Origin: Pseudomonadota bacterium
Lineage (GTDB): Bacteria > Pseudomonadota > Gammaproteobacteria > Acidiferrobacterales > UBA6901
Direction of reading: 5' to 3'
Assembly: GCA_021783175.1 (NCBI GenBank)
Contig: JAJXUF010000048.1
Coordinates: forward strand, 1 to 22,042
DNA length: 22,042 nt
Position 1 is the first letter of the stretch. Each line of letters opens with the position of its first letter. Shown here piece after piece: positions 14,800 through 22,015 of the stretch. The notes below the pieces were generated by a model. The model searched no databases, was not told where the DNA came from, and worked only from the letters and a program-made list of their open reading frames with translations. The position numbers and the translations under genes are program-made.

Positions 14800-15180
14800 T
14801 CGCCTTATATGGCTGACATCCTGCTCAATGATGACGAAGTCCTTAATGTACTAGGCAATCGCCTTACAGCGCGACGAATTGCGCTTGGACTAACCCAGGC
14901 CAAGCTCGCTACAGAAGCTGGCGTGTCCAAGCGTACCGTGGAGCGCATGGAGGCCGGACACTCTGCCGAAATCGTAACCTGGATTCGTGTGCTTCGCGTG
15001 CTGGGGATCCTTGGCAATCTGCAACAGCTGATTCCACAAGCCGGGCCCACGCCCATGCAACTCTTGCAGCAACAAAAGAAAAGTTACATCCGCAAACGCG
15101 CGCCCCGCAAGGACCGAACCGCAGGTCAAGCAAAAAAGAAAGCGCAGACCAAGCCATGGGTGTGGGGTGAAGATCGGTGA
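14797..15180 (+). CDS. hipB: HipB-like XRE-family antitoxin/repressor
   Basis: This 127-residue DNA-binding protein has an XRE/Cro-type helix-turn-helix at about residues 20-75 (LTARRIALGLTQAKLATEAGVSKRTVERMEAG). A Gln-rich patch and a strongly basic tail (about 95-120, many Lys/Arg) follow. Its stop overlaps the hipA start in a GTGA tetranucleotide, the usual antitoxin-toxin arrangement with translational coupling. By analogy with HipB it should neutralise HipA and repress the operon through the inverted repeat at its 5' end. An internal ATG at 14809 (MADILLNDDE) is an equally plausible start. Neither start has a visible Shine-Dalgarno sequence. The gene symbol rests on context and fold rather than close similarity to E. 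coli HipB, which is shorter. Confidence 0.85.
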   Translation: MSPYMADILLNDDEVLNVLGNRLTARRIALGLTQAKLATEAGVSKRTVERMEAGHSAEIVTWIRVLRVLGILGNLQQLIPQAGPTPMQLLQQQKKSYIRKRAPRKDRTAGQAKKKAQTKPWVWGEDR

Positions 15181-16487
15181 CCACCATTGCCGAGGTCAAG
15201 CTTTGGGGCAGCACCATCGGCGCCGCGGCGCTTGCCGATGGCGAGGATGTGGCGAGTTTTGAGTATGCAACGGAATTTCTCACGAGCGGCATCGAGGCGG
15301 CGCCGCTCGTGATGCCTCTTGCCAATACCGTTTATCGCTTTCCGGCGCTTGCGCGCGAAACATTCTTTGGCTTGCCCGGCATGCTGGCCGATTCCTTGCC
15401 GGACAAGTTCGGTCATGCACTCATCGATGCCTGGCTTGCCACGCAGGGTAGGGCGGCCGCGTCGTTCAATTCCATTGAACGTCTTTGCTACGTTGGGCGA
15501 CGCGGCATGGGCGCCTTGGAGTTCGAGCCGCTGCTGGGCCCGGAAACCCACCGCGCAGAGAAGCTGCGCGTCGATCATCTGGTGAAGCTCGCCTCCGAAG
15601 TGCTGACGCACCGCAATGAACTTGATGCGGTATTCGGCGATGACAAGAAGAAAGGTCAAGCGCTCAAGCAGATTCTGCATGTGGGTACATCCGCCGGGGG
15701 TGCCCGCGCCAAGGCGGTGATTGCCTGGAACCCCAAGACCAACGAGGTCCGTTCTGGCCAGTTGCCGGCAGGGGATGGTTTTGAGTACTGGCTGCTCAAG
15801 TTCGATGGAGTGAGTGGCAACCGGGACAAGGAACTCGAGGACCCGCAAGGTTACGGCGCCATCGAATATGCCTACTACAAGATGGCAACCGACGCCGGGA
15901 TTGAGATGCGTCCATGTCGGCTGCTTGAGGAAAACGGCCGACGCCATTTCATGGCCAAGCGTTTCGACCGCCTGGACGATGGCGAGAAGTTGCATATGCA
16001 GTCGCTCTGCGCACTGGCGCATTACGACTACAACCAGGCTGGCGCCTACAGCTACGAACAGGCGCTCCTCGTCATGCGCCAACTCAAGCTGCCCATGCGC
16101 GATATTGAACAGCAGTTTCGGCGCATGGTATTCAACATCGTTGCGCGCAACCAGGATGATCACGCCAAGAACATTGCCTTCCTCATGGACAAGCAAGGCA
16201 TCTGGCGGCTTTCGCCTGCATATGATGTCACCTATAGTTACCAGCCGGGCGGCCGCTGGACTTCCATGCATCAGATGTCACTGAACGGGAAGCGAGATGA
16301 CTTCGTGATGGCGGACTTTACGACATGCGCGGACCGGGCAAGCATGAAACGTGGGGGCGCGGAGCAGATTGTGAGTGAAGTGCAGCAGGTGGTTTCGCGC
16401 TGGCGCGACTATGCGGATGAAGCGAATGTCAGCAAGGACCATCGGGATCGCATCCAGAATGCGTTGCGGCTGAATCCGTTTGCCTGA
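15177..16487 (+). CDS. hipA: HipA-family Ser/Thr kinase toxin
   Basis: HipA kinases are type II toxins; E. coli HipA phosphorylates glutamyl-tRNA synthetase GltX, halts translation and induces persistence. The 436-residue protein has the HipA N-terminal domain (VKLWGSTIGAAAL, FGLPGMLADSLPDKFG). It also has the glycine/serine loop GTSAGGARAK (170-179), which holds the regulatory autophosphorylation serine in this family. The ATP-contacting lysine is in EYWLLKFDG (Lys208). The catalytic loop NQDDHAKN (325-332, with Asp327/Asp328) and the metal-binding Asp350 in LSPAYDVT complete the set. All active-site motifs are intact, so it is likely active. The GTG start overlaps the hipB stop by four bases. 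The target is unknown; HipA relatives differ in which aminoacyl-tRNA synthetase or other substrate they modify. Confidence 0.93.
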   Translation: MTTIAEVKLWGSTIGAAALADGEDVASFEYATEFLTSGIEAAPLVMPLANTVYRFPALARETFFGLPGMLADSLPDKFGHALIDAWLATQGRAAASFNSIERLCYVGRRGMGALEFEPLLGPETHRAEKLRVDHLVKLASEVLTHRNELDAVFGDDKKKGQALKQILHVGTSAGGARAKAVIAWNPKTNEVRSGQLPAGDGFEYWLLKFDGVSGNRDKELEDPQGYGAIEYAYYKMATDAGIEMRPCRLLEENGRRHFMAKRFDRLDDGEKLHMQSLCALAHYDYNQAGAYSYEQALLVMRQLKLPMRDIEQQFRRMVFNIVARNQDDHAKNIAFLMDKQGIWRLSPAYDVTYSYQPGGRWTSMHQMSLNGKRDDFVMADFTTCADRASMKRGGAEQIVSEVQQVVSRWRDYADEANVSKDHRDRIQNALRLNPFA

Positions 16488-16664
16488 ACCATCACCTCAG
16501 ATGGATTTCAGACCCCATATAAATCAGCAGTCCTTGCTGCATCGACGTGGTAAACCCCGGGCGGCAAATGCCTCTCCATCGCACACAGCCCCGAATAGCG
16601 CACTAATTTACCGAAGCAGAAATCATTGCGACTTAGCCACAGACCCAGCGATTAATGTATGTCC

Positions 16665-17074
16665 ATGAATATGGGATGGACTAAACTTAGGTACGGTTGG
16701 GTTGCAGGCCAATTTGCAATACTCTACGCACAGAGCCTTGCGGCAGATTAGCCGAAAGGAAAATAGACAATCTTCTTTTCAGCCGCATTGATTGGCAGCA
16801 GCTGTCAAAGAAGGTGGAAGTCGACATCCCGCCCAACCAGCTGTTGATTTTTGGGCGCGGCAAAGGCGGGCCGTACATGTTGAAGGAAGCTCCACTGGTC
16901 GCGCTTGATATCCCCTTCAAGGCCGCTGTCTGGCAGGATCCATCAGGGAAAGTCTGGCTGAGCTACACCAATGGCACATTTATTGGTCAGCGGTACGCAA
17001 TTGGGAACGCTGACGCCTCGGCAAAAGACATCGATGCCACAATAGAAAAGATCGCGGAGGAGGCGCTTAAGTAG
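16665..17074 (+). pseudogene. Broken DUF302 protein gene
   Basis: The reading frame ending at 17074 encodes a good DUF302 domain core: LLFSRIDWQQLSKKVEVDI, the LLIFG.GKGG..ML block, APLVALDIPFKAAVWQD and GKVWLSYTN. These resemble small, often periplasmic proteins of unknown function. The core lacks the first strand of the domain and any signal peptide. A second short frame, 16665-16751, encodes a signal-peptide-like start (MNMGWTKLRYGW...AILYAQSLAAD) that ends in TAG just where the mature DUF302 sequence should begin. The simplest reading is a small deletion plus frameshift that fused the two parts out of frame and removed about 15-20 codons. In the core frame the only upstream start is a TTG at 16697, giving a product with an atypical N-terminus. 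It follows hipA by about 180 bases with no recognisable content. Confidence 0.6.
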
Positions 17075-17262
17075 CTTGAAACTATTGCCGCTGGTGCCAG
17101 GTCAGGCGAATCAACGAGCGTCCCTCTGGGCAGGTCAAATAGGTGGCACTGGCCATCGAAGCTGCGAGGAATACAAACGCTCCTGCGAGCGGAAGAATGA
17201 GGCTGGTGGATCGCAGGATCCAGACCTCGGTCTTTCATATAAAAAACAAAAGTGGAGGCAGT

Positions 17263-18054
17263 ATGCGGCAGTTCTTCTTGATTCCGATCATTGCGATCAG
17301 CGTGCTCATTTCCGGCTGCCATCGCGCCGCGCTGATGGAGAAAATTGCATCAGCCAAAAATGTCCAGTCAGCGAAGAACTACATCGCTCTGCTTCGAGCA
17401 GGTCAATACGACTCGATTGAGAAAGACCTCAATCCAAGTCTCAGAACCCCGAATATTCGCGAAACTTTGGTGGCGATGGCGGGGATGATTCCGCCCCAGA
17501 ATCCCTTATCCGTCAAGATTGTGGGCGCACAGCAATTCACCCAGAACCTTAGCGGACAAAAATCGACAACCACGAATATCACATTTGAATACCATTTTCC
17601 GCAACAGTGGTTGCTGGTTAATGTGGCGAACCGGAAAAGTGAGGGAGTCTCGTCTATCGTCGGCTTCCGCGTTAAGCCTATTGCTGATTCCCTGGAACAT
17701 ATAAATAAGTTCTCGCTGCCCGGCAAAACTCCGCTTGATTATCTGGTACTGGTACTCGCCGTCGCAGTTCCGCTATTCATCGTCTATGCGCTGGCGCGGT
17801 GTGTCAGAATGCGCGCGTTAAGGCGTAAATGGCTATGGATCGTTTTTATCATGCTTGGAGTCGGCCAGTTCGCCGTAAACTGGACGACCGGGCAATGGTT
17901 GTTGAACCCATTATACCTTCAAGTCTTGGGGGCTAGCGCCTTCGCTCCACCTTATGGGCCATGGATTCTCTCGTTTTCCTTGCCAATCGGTGCAATGGTT
18001 TTCCTGCTGCGGAAGAAGAAGCTGGTCAAGGCAACAACTGTAGTCCCGAGTTAG
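17263..18054 (+). CDS. Putative lipoprotein with three C-terminal membrane segments
   Basis: This 263-residue protein is of unknown function. The start is set by a clear ribosome-binding sequence (GTGGAGG, six bases before ATG 17263). The N-terminus is a lipoprotein signal, MRQFFLIPIIAISVLISGC, with lipobox LISGC and lipidated Cys19. A soluble region (about 25-150) contains AKNYIALLRAGQYDSIEKDL and a beta-rich part ending SSIVGFRVKPI. Its layout recalls DUF3887/NTF2-like domains, but this is only a guess. Three hydrophobic segments follow (about 159-178, 190-206, 233-250) with a basic tail RKKK. A lipidated periplasmic domain tethered also by membrane helices is unusual and implies an inner-membrane location. 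Codon use is more AT-rich than in the housekeeping genes, and both neighbours are gene remnants, suggesting transferred DNA. Confidence 0.75.
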   Translation: MRQFFLIPIIAISVLISGCHRAALMEKIASAKNVQSAKNYIALLRAGQYDSIEKDLNPSLRTPNIRETLVAMAGMIPPQNPLSVKIVGAQQFTQNLSGQKSTTTNITFEYHFPQQWLLVNVANRKSEGVSSIVGFRVKPIADSLEHINKFSLPGKTPLDYLVLVLAVAVPLFIVYALARCVRMRALRRKWLWIVFIMLGVGQFAVNWTTGQWLLNPLYLQVLGASAFAPPYGPWILSFSLPIGAMVFLLRKKKLVKATTVVPS

Positions 18055-18238
18055 GCTGGCTGTTAGGAAAGTAAAACTGCACCATTGCGGCCGACAAGGT
18101 TCGTGTCATGTGTCACCACACCGCCAAAGATAAAGACACCGCTGACTCGTTTCTGGGATCCATCCGGATAGGCATTTCCGCTTTCTGCGTTACATCACAA
18201 GAGGGTTTTATCTGCCAGGTGATTCCATTCCGGATGCT

Positions 18239-18853
18239 ATGGCGCTCGATCTTCAGTTCAACGGCAATTTAGTTGATTTGAGTGCCGCGAATAATAGCTA
18301 TGGAGAGTTGGTCGGTAATACCGCCTATCTCGCCAATTCTCTGCTGCTTAACGGTGGCTACGCCGAAATTCGCGCAGTCGGGTCCGGCGCCCTTGATGAC
18401 GGGGACCCCGCTCCGCTGCTTGCCACCTACAAGTATTCCGTGACTTTCAATATGAAGAACTTCTTGAATCTGCCGGGAATGGGGGGATTCAAGATTCGCC
18501 CGCTGATTTACAGCGAGGCTCCTGTCGCCGGCTTTATGGCGCCGGCAGTCATGCCGGTTGAGAAAGTCGACGTCTCGTGCGCAAGCGGCTATACGGAGGA
18601 ACAGTACACTCTGAATTTTCCAAAGAGCGTGAAGATTCTGGCGGTACCGAAGAACATGAATCTTGCCAACGACTTCCTGAGCTATCGTTCAATCTATAGC
18701 CAGCACCACCATACGCTAGTGGTTACGCGATTGTTGGACGACAAAACGCCGGGTAACGTGTGCTCGCCGGCAATGATGGCGGAGTACAAGAATTTCGACC
18801 AACAGGCGGTCAAGGATATCAATGCACAGGTGATCTACCAGACTAAGGATTAA
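18239..18853 (+). pseudogene. C-terminal remnant of a DUF3857/transglutaminase-like protein
   Basis: The 204-residue open frame matches what I know of the C-terminal part of large DUF3857-domain proteins that carry a transglutaminase-like core. Recognisable blocks are the YKYSVTFNMKNFLNLPG segment and a cysteine-bearing stretch SCASGYTEEQYTLNFP. The end has VLAVP-like ILAVPKNM, DFLSYRSIYSQHHHTLVVTR and LLDDKTPGNVCSPAM. Complete members usually have about 600 or more residues with a signal peptide, an N-terminal beta domain and a Cys-His-Asp transglutaminase domain. None of these is found in the 184 bases upstream or in the preceding gene. The ATG at 18239 has no good Shine-Dalgarno sequence, so expression is doubtful. 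It is most likely a decayed fragment left by deletion. Confidence 0.6.
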
Positions 18854-18886
18854 CCGACACACGCCTGCCGACGGGAGGAACAGAAA

Positions 18887-18916
18887 CTCCCCTGGCGGAG
18901 ATTTGCGCCAGGGGAG
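18887..18916. terminator. Strong 11-bp hairpin after the DUF3857 remnant
   Basis: CTCCCCTGGCG (18887-18897) and CGCCAGGGGAG (18906-18916) are perfect reverse complements around an eight-base loop, 34 bases after the stop codon. No T-run follows on the plus strand. On the minus strand the stem is followed by TTTCTGTT, so as an intrinsic terminator it would work better leftwards. The original transcription unit ended by this hairpin may be partly gone. Confidence 0.55.
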
Positions 18917-19134
18917 GCCTAAACCAATTCGCGCAGGTCTGTGTAGCATGCAAAATTCCGGGGCAAATGCGAGCGCAACTGCACAGACAATTTCTTAAAT
19001 GACGGTGGCCATTGCTTGCTGTCCCTCTTTGGCTGTCGCGTGCCTGAACAAATACCCACACTTCCTTCCGGTCTTTCTATTGCGTCCACTCGGTTACACT
19101 ATCTCTTTTTCCGGGATAACCTATCATCAAACGC

Positions 19135-20622
19135 GTGCTGCACATACCCTTTGACAATCGTTTTGTCCACCTGGGCGAACCTTTTTTCGCCAGGGCGGAA
19201 CCGACGCCGGTGAAACGGCCAACTTTGATCCGGTTCAACAATACGCTCGCTCGAGAACTCGGATTGTCTGCCGACAACGTCAATGACGCGGACCTCGCTG
19301 CGATGTTTTCCGGAAACGAGCCGCCCAAGGGAGCCGAGCCTCTAGCGATGGCCTATGCCGGCCACCAATTCGGCAATTTTGTTCCACAACTCGGCGATGG
19401 TCGGGCGATATGGCTCGGCGAAGTGCGTACGGCCGACGGGTCCTGGCTGGATCTGCAGCTGAAGGGCAGTGGGCGTACCGCCTACTCACGAAGCGGTGAC
19501 GGTCGGGCGGCGCTCGGCCCCGTGCTGCGCGAATATCTGGTGAGCGAGGCGATGGCCCGCCTCGGTGTACCGACCACGCGTGCATTGGCGGTCGTGGCCA
19601 CCGGTGAGGCGGTAGCACGCGAGCGCCTGTTGCCGGGCGGCGTGATTACGCGCGTGGCTTCAAGTTTTGTGCGGGTCGGCACGTTCGAGTATTTTGCGGC
19701 CCGACACGATGTGGAGGCTGTAAGAAAGCTCGCGGACCATGTCATTGCGCGCAATTATCCGGAACTCGGCGGAGCACAGCAGCCTTATGCCGCGTTCCTC
19801 GCGTCAGTGATCTCGCGTCAGGCCCGCCTGATAGCGCACTGGATGCAACTCGGGTTTATCCATGGCGTCATGAACACAGACAACATGTCCATTGCCGGCG
19901 AGACGATCGATTACGGGCCCTGCGCCTTCATGGATGCCTATGCGCATCAGCGGGTATTCAGTTCGATCGATCTTCGCGGGCGTTACGCTTTCAGCAGCCA
20001 ACCAGGCATTGGGCTGTGGAATCTGATACGCCTTGCCGAAGCGCTGCTGCCGTTACTGGCGAAGAGCCCAGAAGAGGCGGTGGCGATCGCGCAAACGCAA
20101 CTGGAGCTTTTCCGGGATCAGTACGAAGCCGCCTGGCTCGCTGGCATGCGTGCAAAGCTTGGTCTCAGGGCCGAGACGGATTCCGGCGAAGGGGACAGGG
20201 CGCTCATCGGTGCCTTGCTCGAGATCATGAACGATAACGAAGCTGACTTCACGTCGACGTTCTATCATCTGTCCCACCTCTTGGCGCATTCTCCTGAACG
20301 CGATGAGGATGCGCGCAGATTGTTCGCCAGGCCAGCGCAGTTTGATGACTGGGTGACTAAGTGGCGCGAGCGCCTGCAGCGGGAGACTGCAACCGATGAG
20401 GTGCGTCAGGCCAGCATGCGCGCGGTCAACCCGGTGTACATTCCCCGCAATCATCTGATCGAAGCGGCGATCCGGGCGGCGGAAGATCGGGCGGATTTAT
20501 CGCTGTTTCATCAGCTTCATGCCGTACTGCAGAACCCATACGTCGAACAGGCCGGGAAAGAACGCTATCGCTTGCCGCCGCAACCGGAAGAACGCGTGAC
20601 TCGCACCTTTTGCGGGACCTAG
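19135..20622 (+). CDS. selO: Protein adenylyltransferase SelO (YdiU/UPF0061)
   Basis: SelO is a pseudokinase-fold enzyme that transfers AMP from ATP to Ser/Thr/Tyr of proteins and is linked to oxidative-stress responses and S-glutathionylation. The 495-residue protein has the usual bacterial length and motifs. These are AYAGHQFGNFVPQLGDGRA and LDLQLKGSGRTAYSR (Lys110, Arg114), followed by GDGRAALGPVLREYL. The catalytic segment IHGVMNTDNMSI has Asn247 and Asp249, and IDYGPCAFMD has metal-binding Asp259. VNPVYIPRNHLIEAAI lies in the C-terminal part. It ends TFCGT, with Cys493 near the end, where many homologues have a cysteine and vertebrate SelO has selenocysteine. GTG 19135 is the only plausible start, since an in-frame stop lies a few codons upstream. 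It stands alone between accessory remnants and mobile DNA. Confidence 0.95.
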   Translation: MLHIPFDNRFVHLGEPFFARAEPTPVKRPTLIRFNNTLARELGLSADNVNDADLAAMFSGNEPPKGAEPLAMAYAGHQFGNFVPQLGDGRAIWLGEVRTADGSWLDLQLKGSGRTAYSRSGDGRAALGPVLREYLVSEAMARLGVPTTRALAVVATGEAVARERLLPGGVITRVASSFVRVGTFEYFAARHDVEAVRKLADHVIARNYPELGGAQQPYAAFLASVISRQARLIAHWMQLGFIHGVMNTDNMSIAGETIDYGPCAFMDAYAHQRVFSSIDLRGRYAFSSQPGIGLWNLIRLAEALLPLLAKSPEEAVAIAQTQLELFRDQYEAAWLAGMRAKLGLRAETDSGEGDRALIGALLEIMNDNEADFTSTFYHLSHLLAHSPERDEDARRLFARPAQFDDWVTKWRERLQRETATDEVRQASMRAVNPVYIPRNHLIEAAIRAAEDRADLSLFHQLHAVLQNPYVEQAGKERYRLPPQPEERVTRTFCGT

Positions 20623-21012
20623 CCCGCGAACGACGCAGCGCACTGCACTGCGCAAAGACACGACGTGTTTAGTTGAAGCGGCGTCTTTCCTGCAAGGAAT
20701 GTGCTACAGGCCAGATCGGGTAGTTTCGGTCAACGTCACAATGTCGCGCGGGGACGATCGTGGCTGCATTGACCCATCCCGACGGTCAAGTCTGCCACCA
20801 ATCGATGCGATGAGTATATTTCTGTCCGGAGGCTGGCAGCGTAGTTTCGTGTTGACGCGCGTTGGCGTTGTTACGCACAAAAGGCCATCGTCGGCCACCA
20901 CGCAGGTTGGTTTATCAATTCGTGGCAATGACCGCGTTAGGCACGCGCAGAGCGATAGCATGAGTAACCCGCAAAATACCCTTAGGAGGTGTAAAACAAT
21001 AAAAGCATCAAG
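20623..21012. other. No recognisable gene
   Basis: About 390 bases between selO and transposase debris. No reading frame here resembles a known family and no RNA gene is visible. A perfect AGGAGGTG at 20984-20991 looks like a Shine-Dalgarno sequence but no ATG follows at a useful distance. The segment may include the remaining end of the ISAzo13-like element, whose terminal repeat I cannot identify. Confidence 0.5.
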
Positions 21013-21131
21013 TTACTTCTCAGGTCGAGGTTGTATGACATAGTTCCATTCACCATGAAACTTGGCACGTTTCAACCGCGGACCACTCATCTCTTCGTTG
21101 CTCACCTTGCGCCCGCTCGGGTATTTCCGGC
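21013..21131 (-). pseudogene. C-terminal fragment of an ISAzo13-like transposase
   Basis: Reading leftwards from 21131 to the stop at 21013-21015, about 39 residues survive. They include KYPSGRKVSNEEM, LKRAKFHGEWNY and a short QPRPEK tail. The arrangement YP.G.KVS..EM followed by about a dozen residues and FHGEWNY.I.P is the hallmark end of ISAzo13-family transposases. The fragment stops being recognisable exactly where the IS66 terminal sequence begins. The element was therefore probably interrupted by the IS66 insertion, and the rest of it may lie beyond the right edge of the window. Confidence 0.65.
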
Positions 21132-21154
21132 GTAAGCGGTTAGATAACCCCACC
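21132..21154 (+). repeat. Putative left terminal inverted repeat of IS66
   Basis: The sequence begins GTAAGCGGTTAGATAACCCC, consistent with the GTAA tip of IS66-family ends, and lies about 90 bases before tnpA. The inner limit is a guess because the matching right repeat is not in the window. Confidence 0.5.
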
Positions 21155-21222
21155 TTCCCATCCCGCACGCGCATGGCCATCATGCTCCCCGTTGATTTCA
21201 CTGACAACGAGGAGCGCGATCC

Positions 21223-21594
21223 ATGCCGAAGAGATCCGTCAGCACCGCTGCCACACCCAGTCGCCTCCCCAGTCCGGACGAAGCCGCCTGGCTCGACCAC
21301 CTGACGCGCTGGCGTGAGGCGGGGGTATGCCTGGCGGCCTACGCCCGCTCGGCGAATCTCAAGATCCACCGGCTTTATGCCTGGAAGAGCCGGCTTCAGA
21401 CCCGGGGCCTGTGGCAGGATCCGGAGCCGGTGTCGTTCCTGCCGGTGCATGTGCTCGATTCGCCGAGCGAGCGCGCCACCCCGCAGTCGGGCATGACGAT
21501 GACGCTGCCCAACGGTGTCACCCTGGCATTTCCCTCCATGCCAAGTCCTGTGTTCCTGGCGGAGCTGCTCCAGCACCTGGTCATGCAGCCATGA
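21223..21594 (+). CDS. tnpA: IS66 accessory protein TnpA
   Basis: This 123-residue IS66 OrfA/TnpA protein is needed with TnpB and TnpC for transposition of this family. Residues about 20-60 form the helix-turn-helix typical of the family (AAWLDHLTRWREAGVCLAAYARS, then LYAWKSRL). The C-terminal part has VSFLPVHV and LPNGVTLAFP...FLAELLQHL, also family-typical. GAGGAG at 21209-21214, eight bases before the ATG, supports the start. The stop overlaps the tnpB start (ATGA), implying translational coupling. Confidence 0.92.
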   Translation: MPKRSVSTAATPSRLPSPDEAAWLDHLTRWREAGVCLAAYARSANLKIHRLYAWKSRLQTRGLWQDPEPVSFLPVHVLDSPSERATPQSGMTMTLPNGVTLAFPSMPSPVFLAELLQHLVMQP

Positions 21595-21947
21595 TTCGGC
21601 CTGCCGATATCAGCCGGGTGCACCTGTGCCGCGAACCGGTCGACATGCGTAAATTGATCGATGGGCTTGCGGCCCTCGTGAGCCACGTTCTCAAGGCGGA
21701 TCCCTTCTCCTCCGAGCTATTTGTCTTCGTGAACCGGCAACGCAACAAGCTCAAGATCCTCGCCTGGGACAAGAGTGGCTTCATCCTCCTCTACAAGCGC
21801 CTGGAGCGCGAACGCTTCCACTGGCCGAAGTTGGGTGCGGAGGCGACGGTCACCATCACCGGCCAGCAGTTGAACTGGTTGCTCGACGGCTACAACCTCA
21901 ACGCGATGAAGCCGCATGCGGCATTGCAGTATCGCGCGATCGCGTGA
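21591..21947 (+). CDS. tnpB: IS66 accessory protein TnpB
   Basis: This 118-residue IS66 Orf2/TnpB protein has the unmistakable family blocks REPVDMRKLIDGLAALV, FVFVNRQRNKLKIL.WD..GF, LLYKRLERERFHWP and the end region LNWLLDGYNL. Its biochemical role is unclear, although insertion-sequence studies show it is required for full transposition activity of IS66-type elements. It starts at ATG 21591, overlapping the tnpA stop by four bases. A 68-base pyrimidine-rich gap separates it from tnpC. Confidence 0.95.
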   Translation: MIRPADISRVHLCREPVDMRKLIDGLAALVSHVLKADPFSSELFVFVNRQRNKLKILAWDKSGFILLYKRLERERFHWPKLGAEATVTITGQQLNWLLDGYNLNAMKPHAALQYRAIA

Positions 21948-22015
21948 CGATTATTTTTTCTCTTTTCTCCTTCTTTCACCTCGTATTGCGCAAGGTCTGC
22001 GGTACGATACCAAGC

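Noticed and set aside
15126..16271. Minus-strand open frame of 381 codons over hipA
   Set aside because: Antisense to an intact HipA kinase; no domain, no ribosome-binding signal and no partner genes.
17143..17262. Upstream GTG start for the lipoprotein
   Set aside because: It would bury the lipoprotein signal sequence 40 residues inside the protein. ATG 17263 has a good ribosome-binding site.
16987..17322. Minus-strand open frame of 111 codons
   Set aside because: Overlaps the DUF302 remnant and the lipoprotein start, matches no family known to me and has no start signals. The sequence is recorded only as an unassigned segment.
20984..20991. Perfect AGGAGGTG ribosome-binding sequence
   Set aside because: No ATG, GTG or TTG opens a frame at a usable distance, so it is probably chance or a relic.
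21135..21576. Continuation of the minus-strand transposase frame into the IS66 element
   Set aside because: Beyond the GTAAGC junction the frame is antisense to tnpA and loses transposase similarity, so only 21013-21131 is kept as a remnant.
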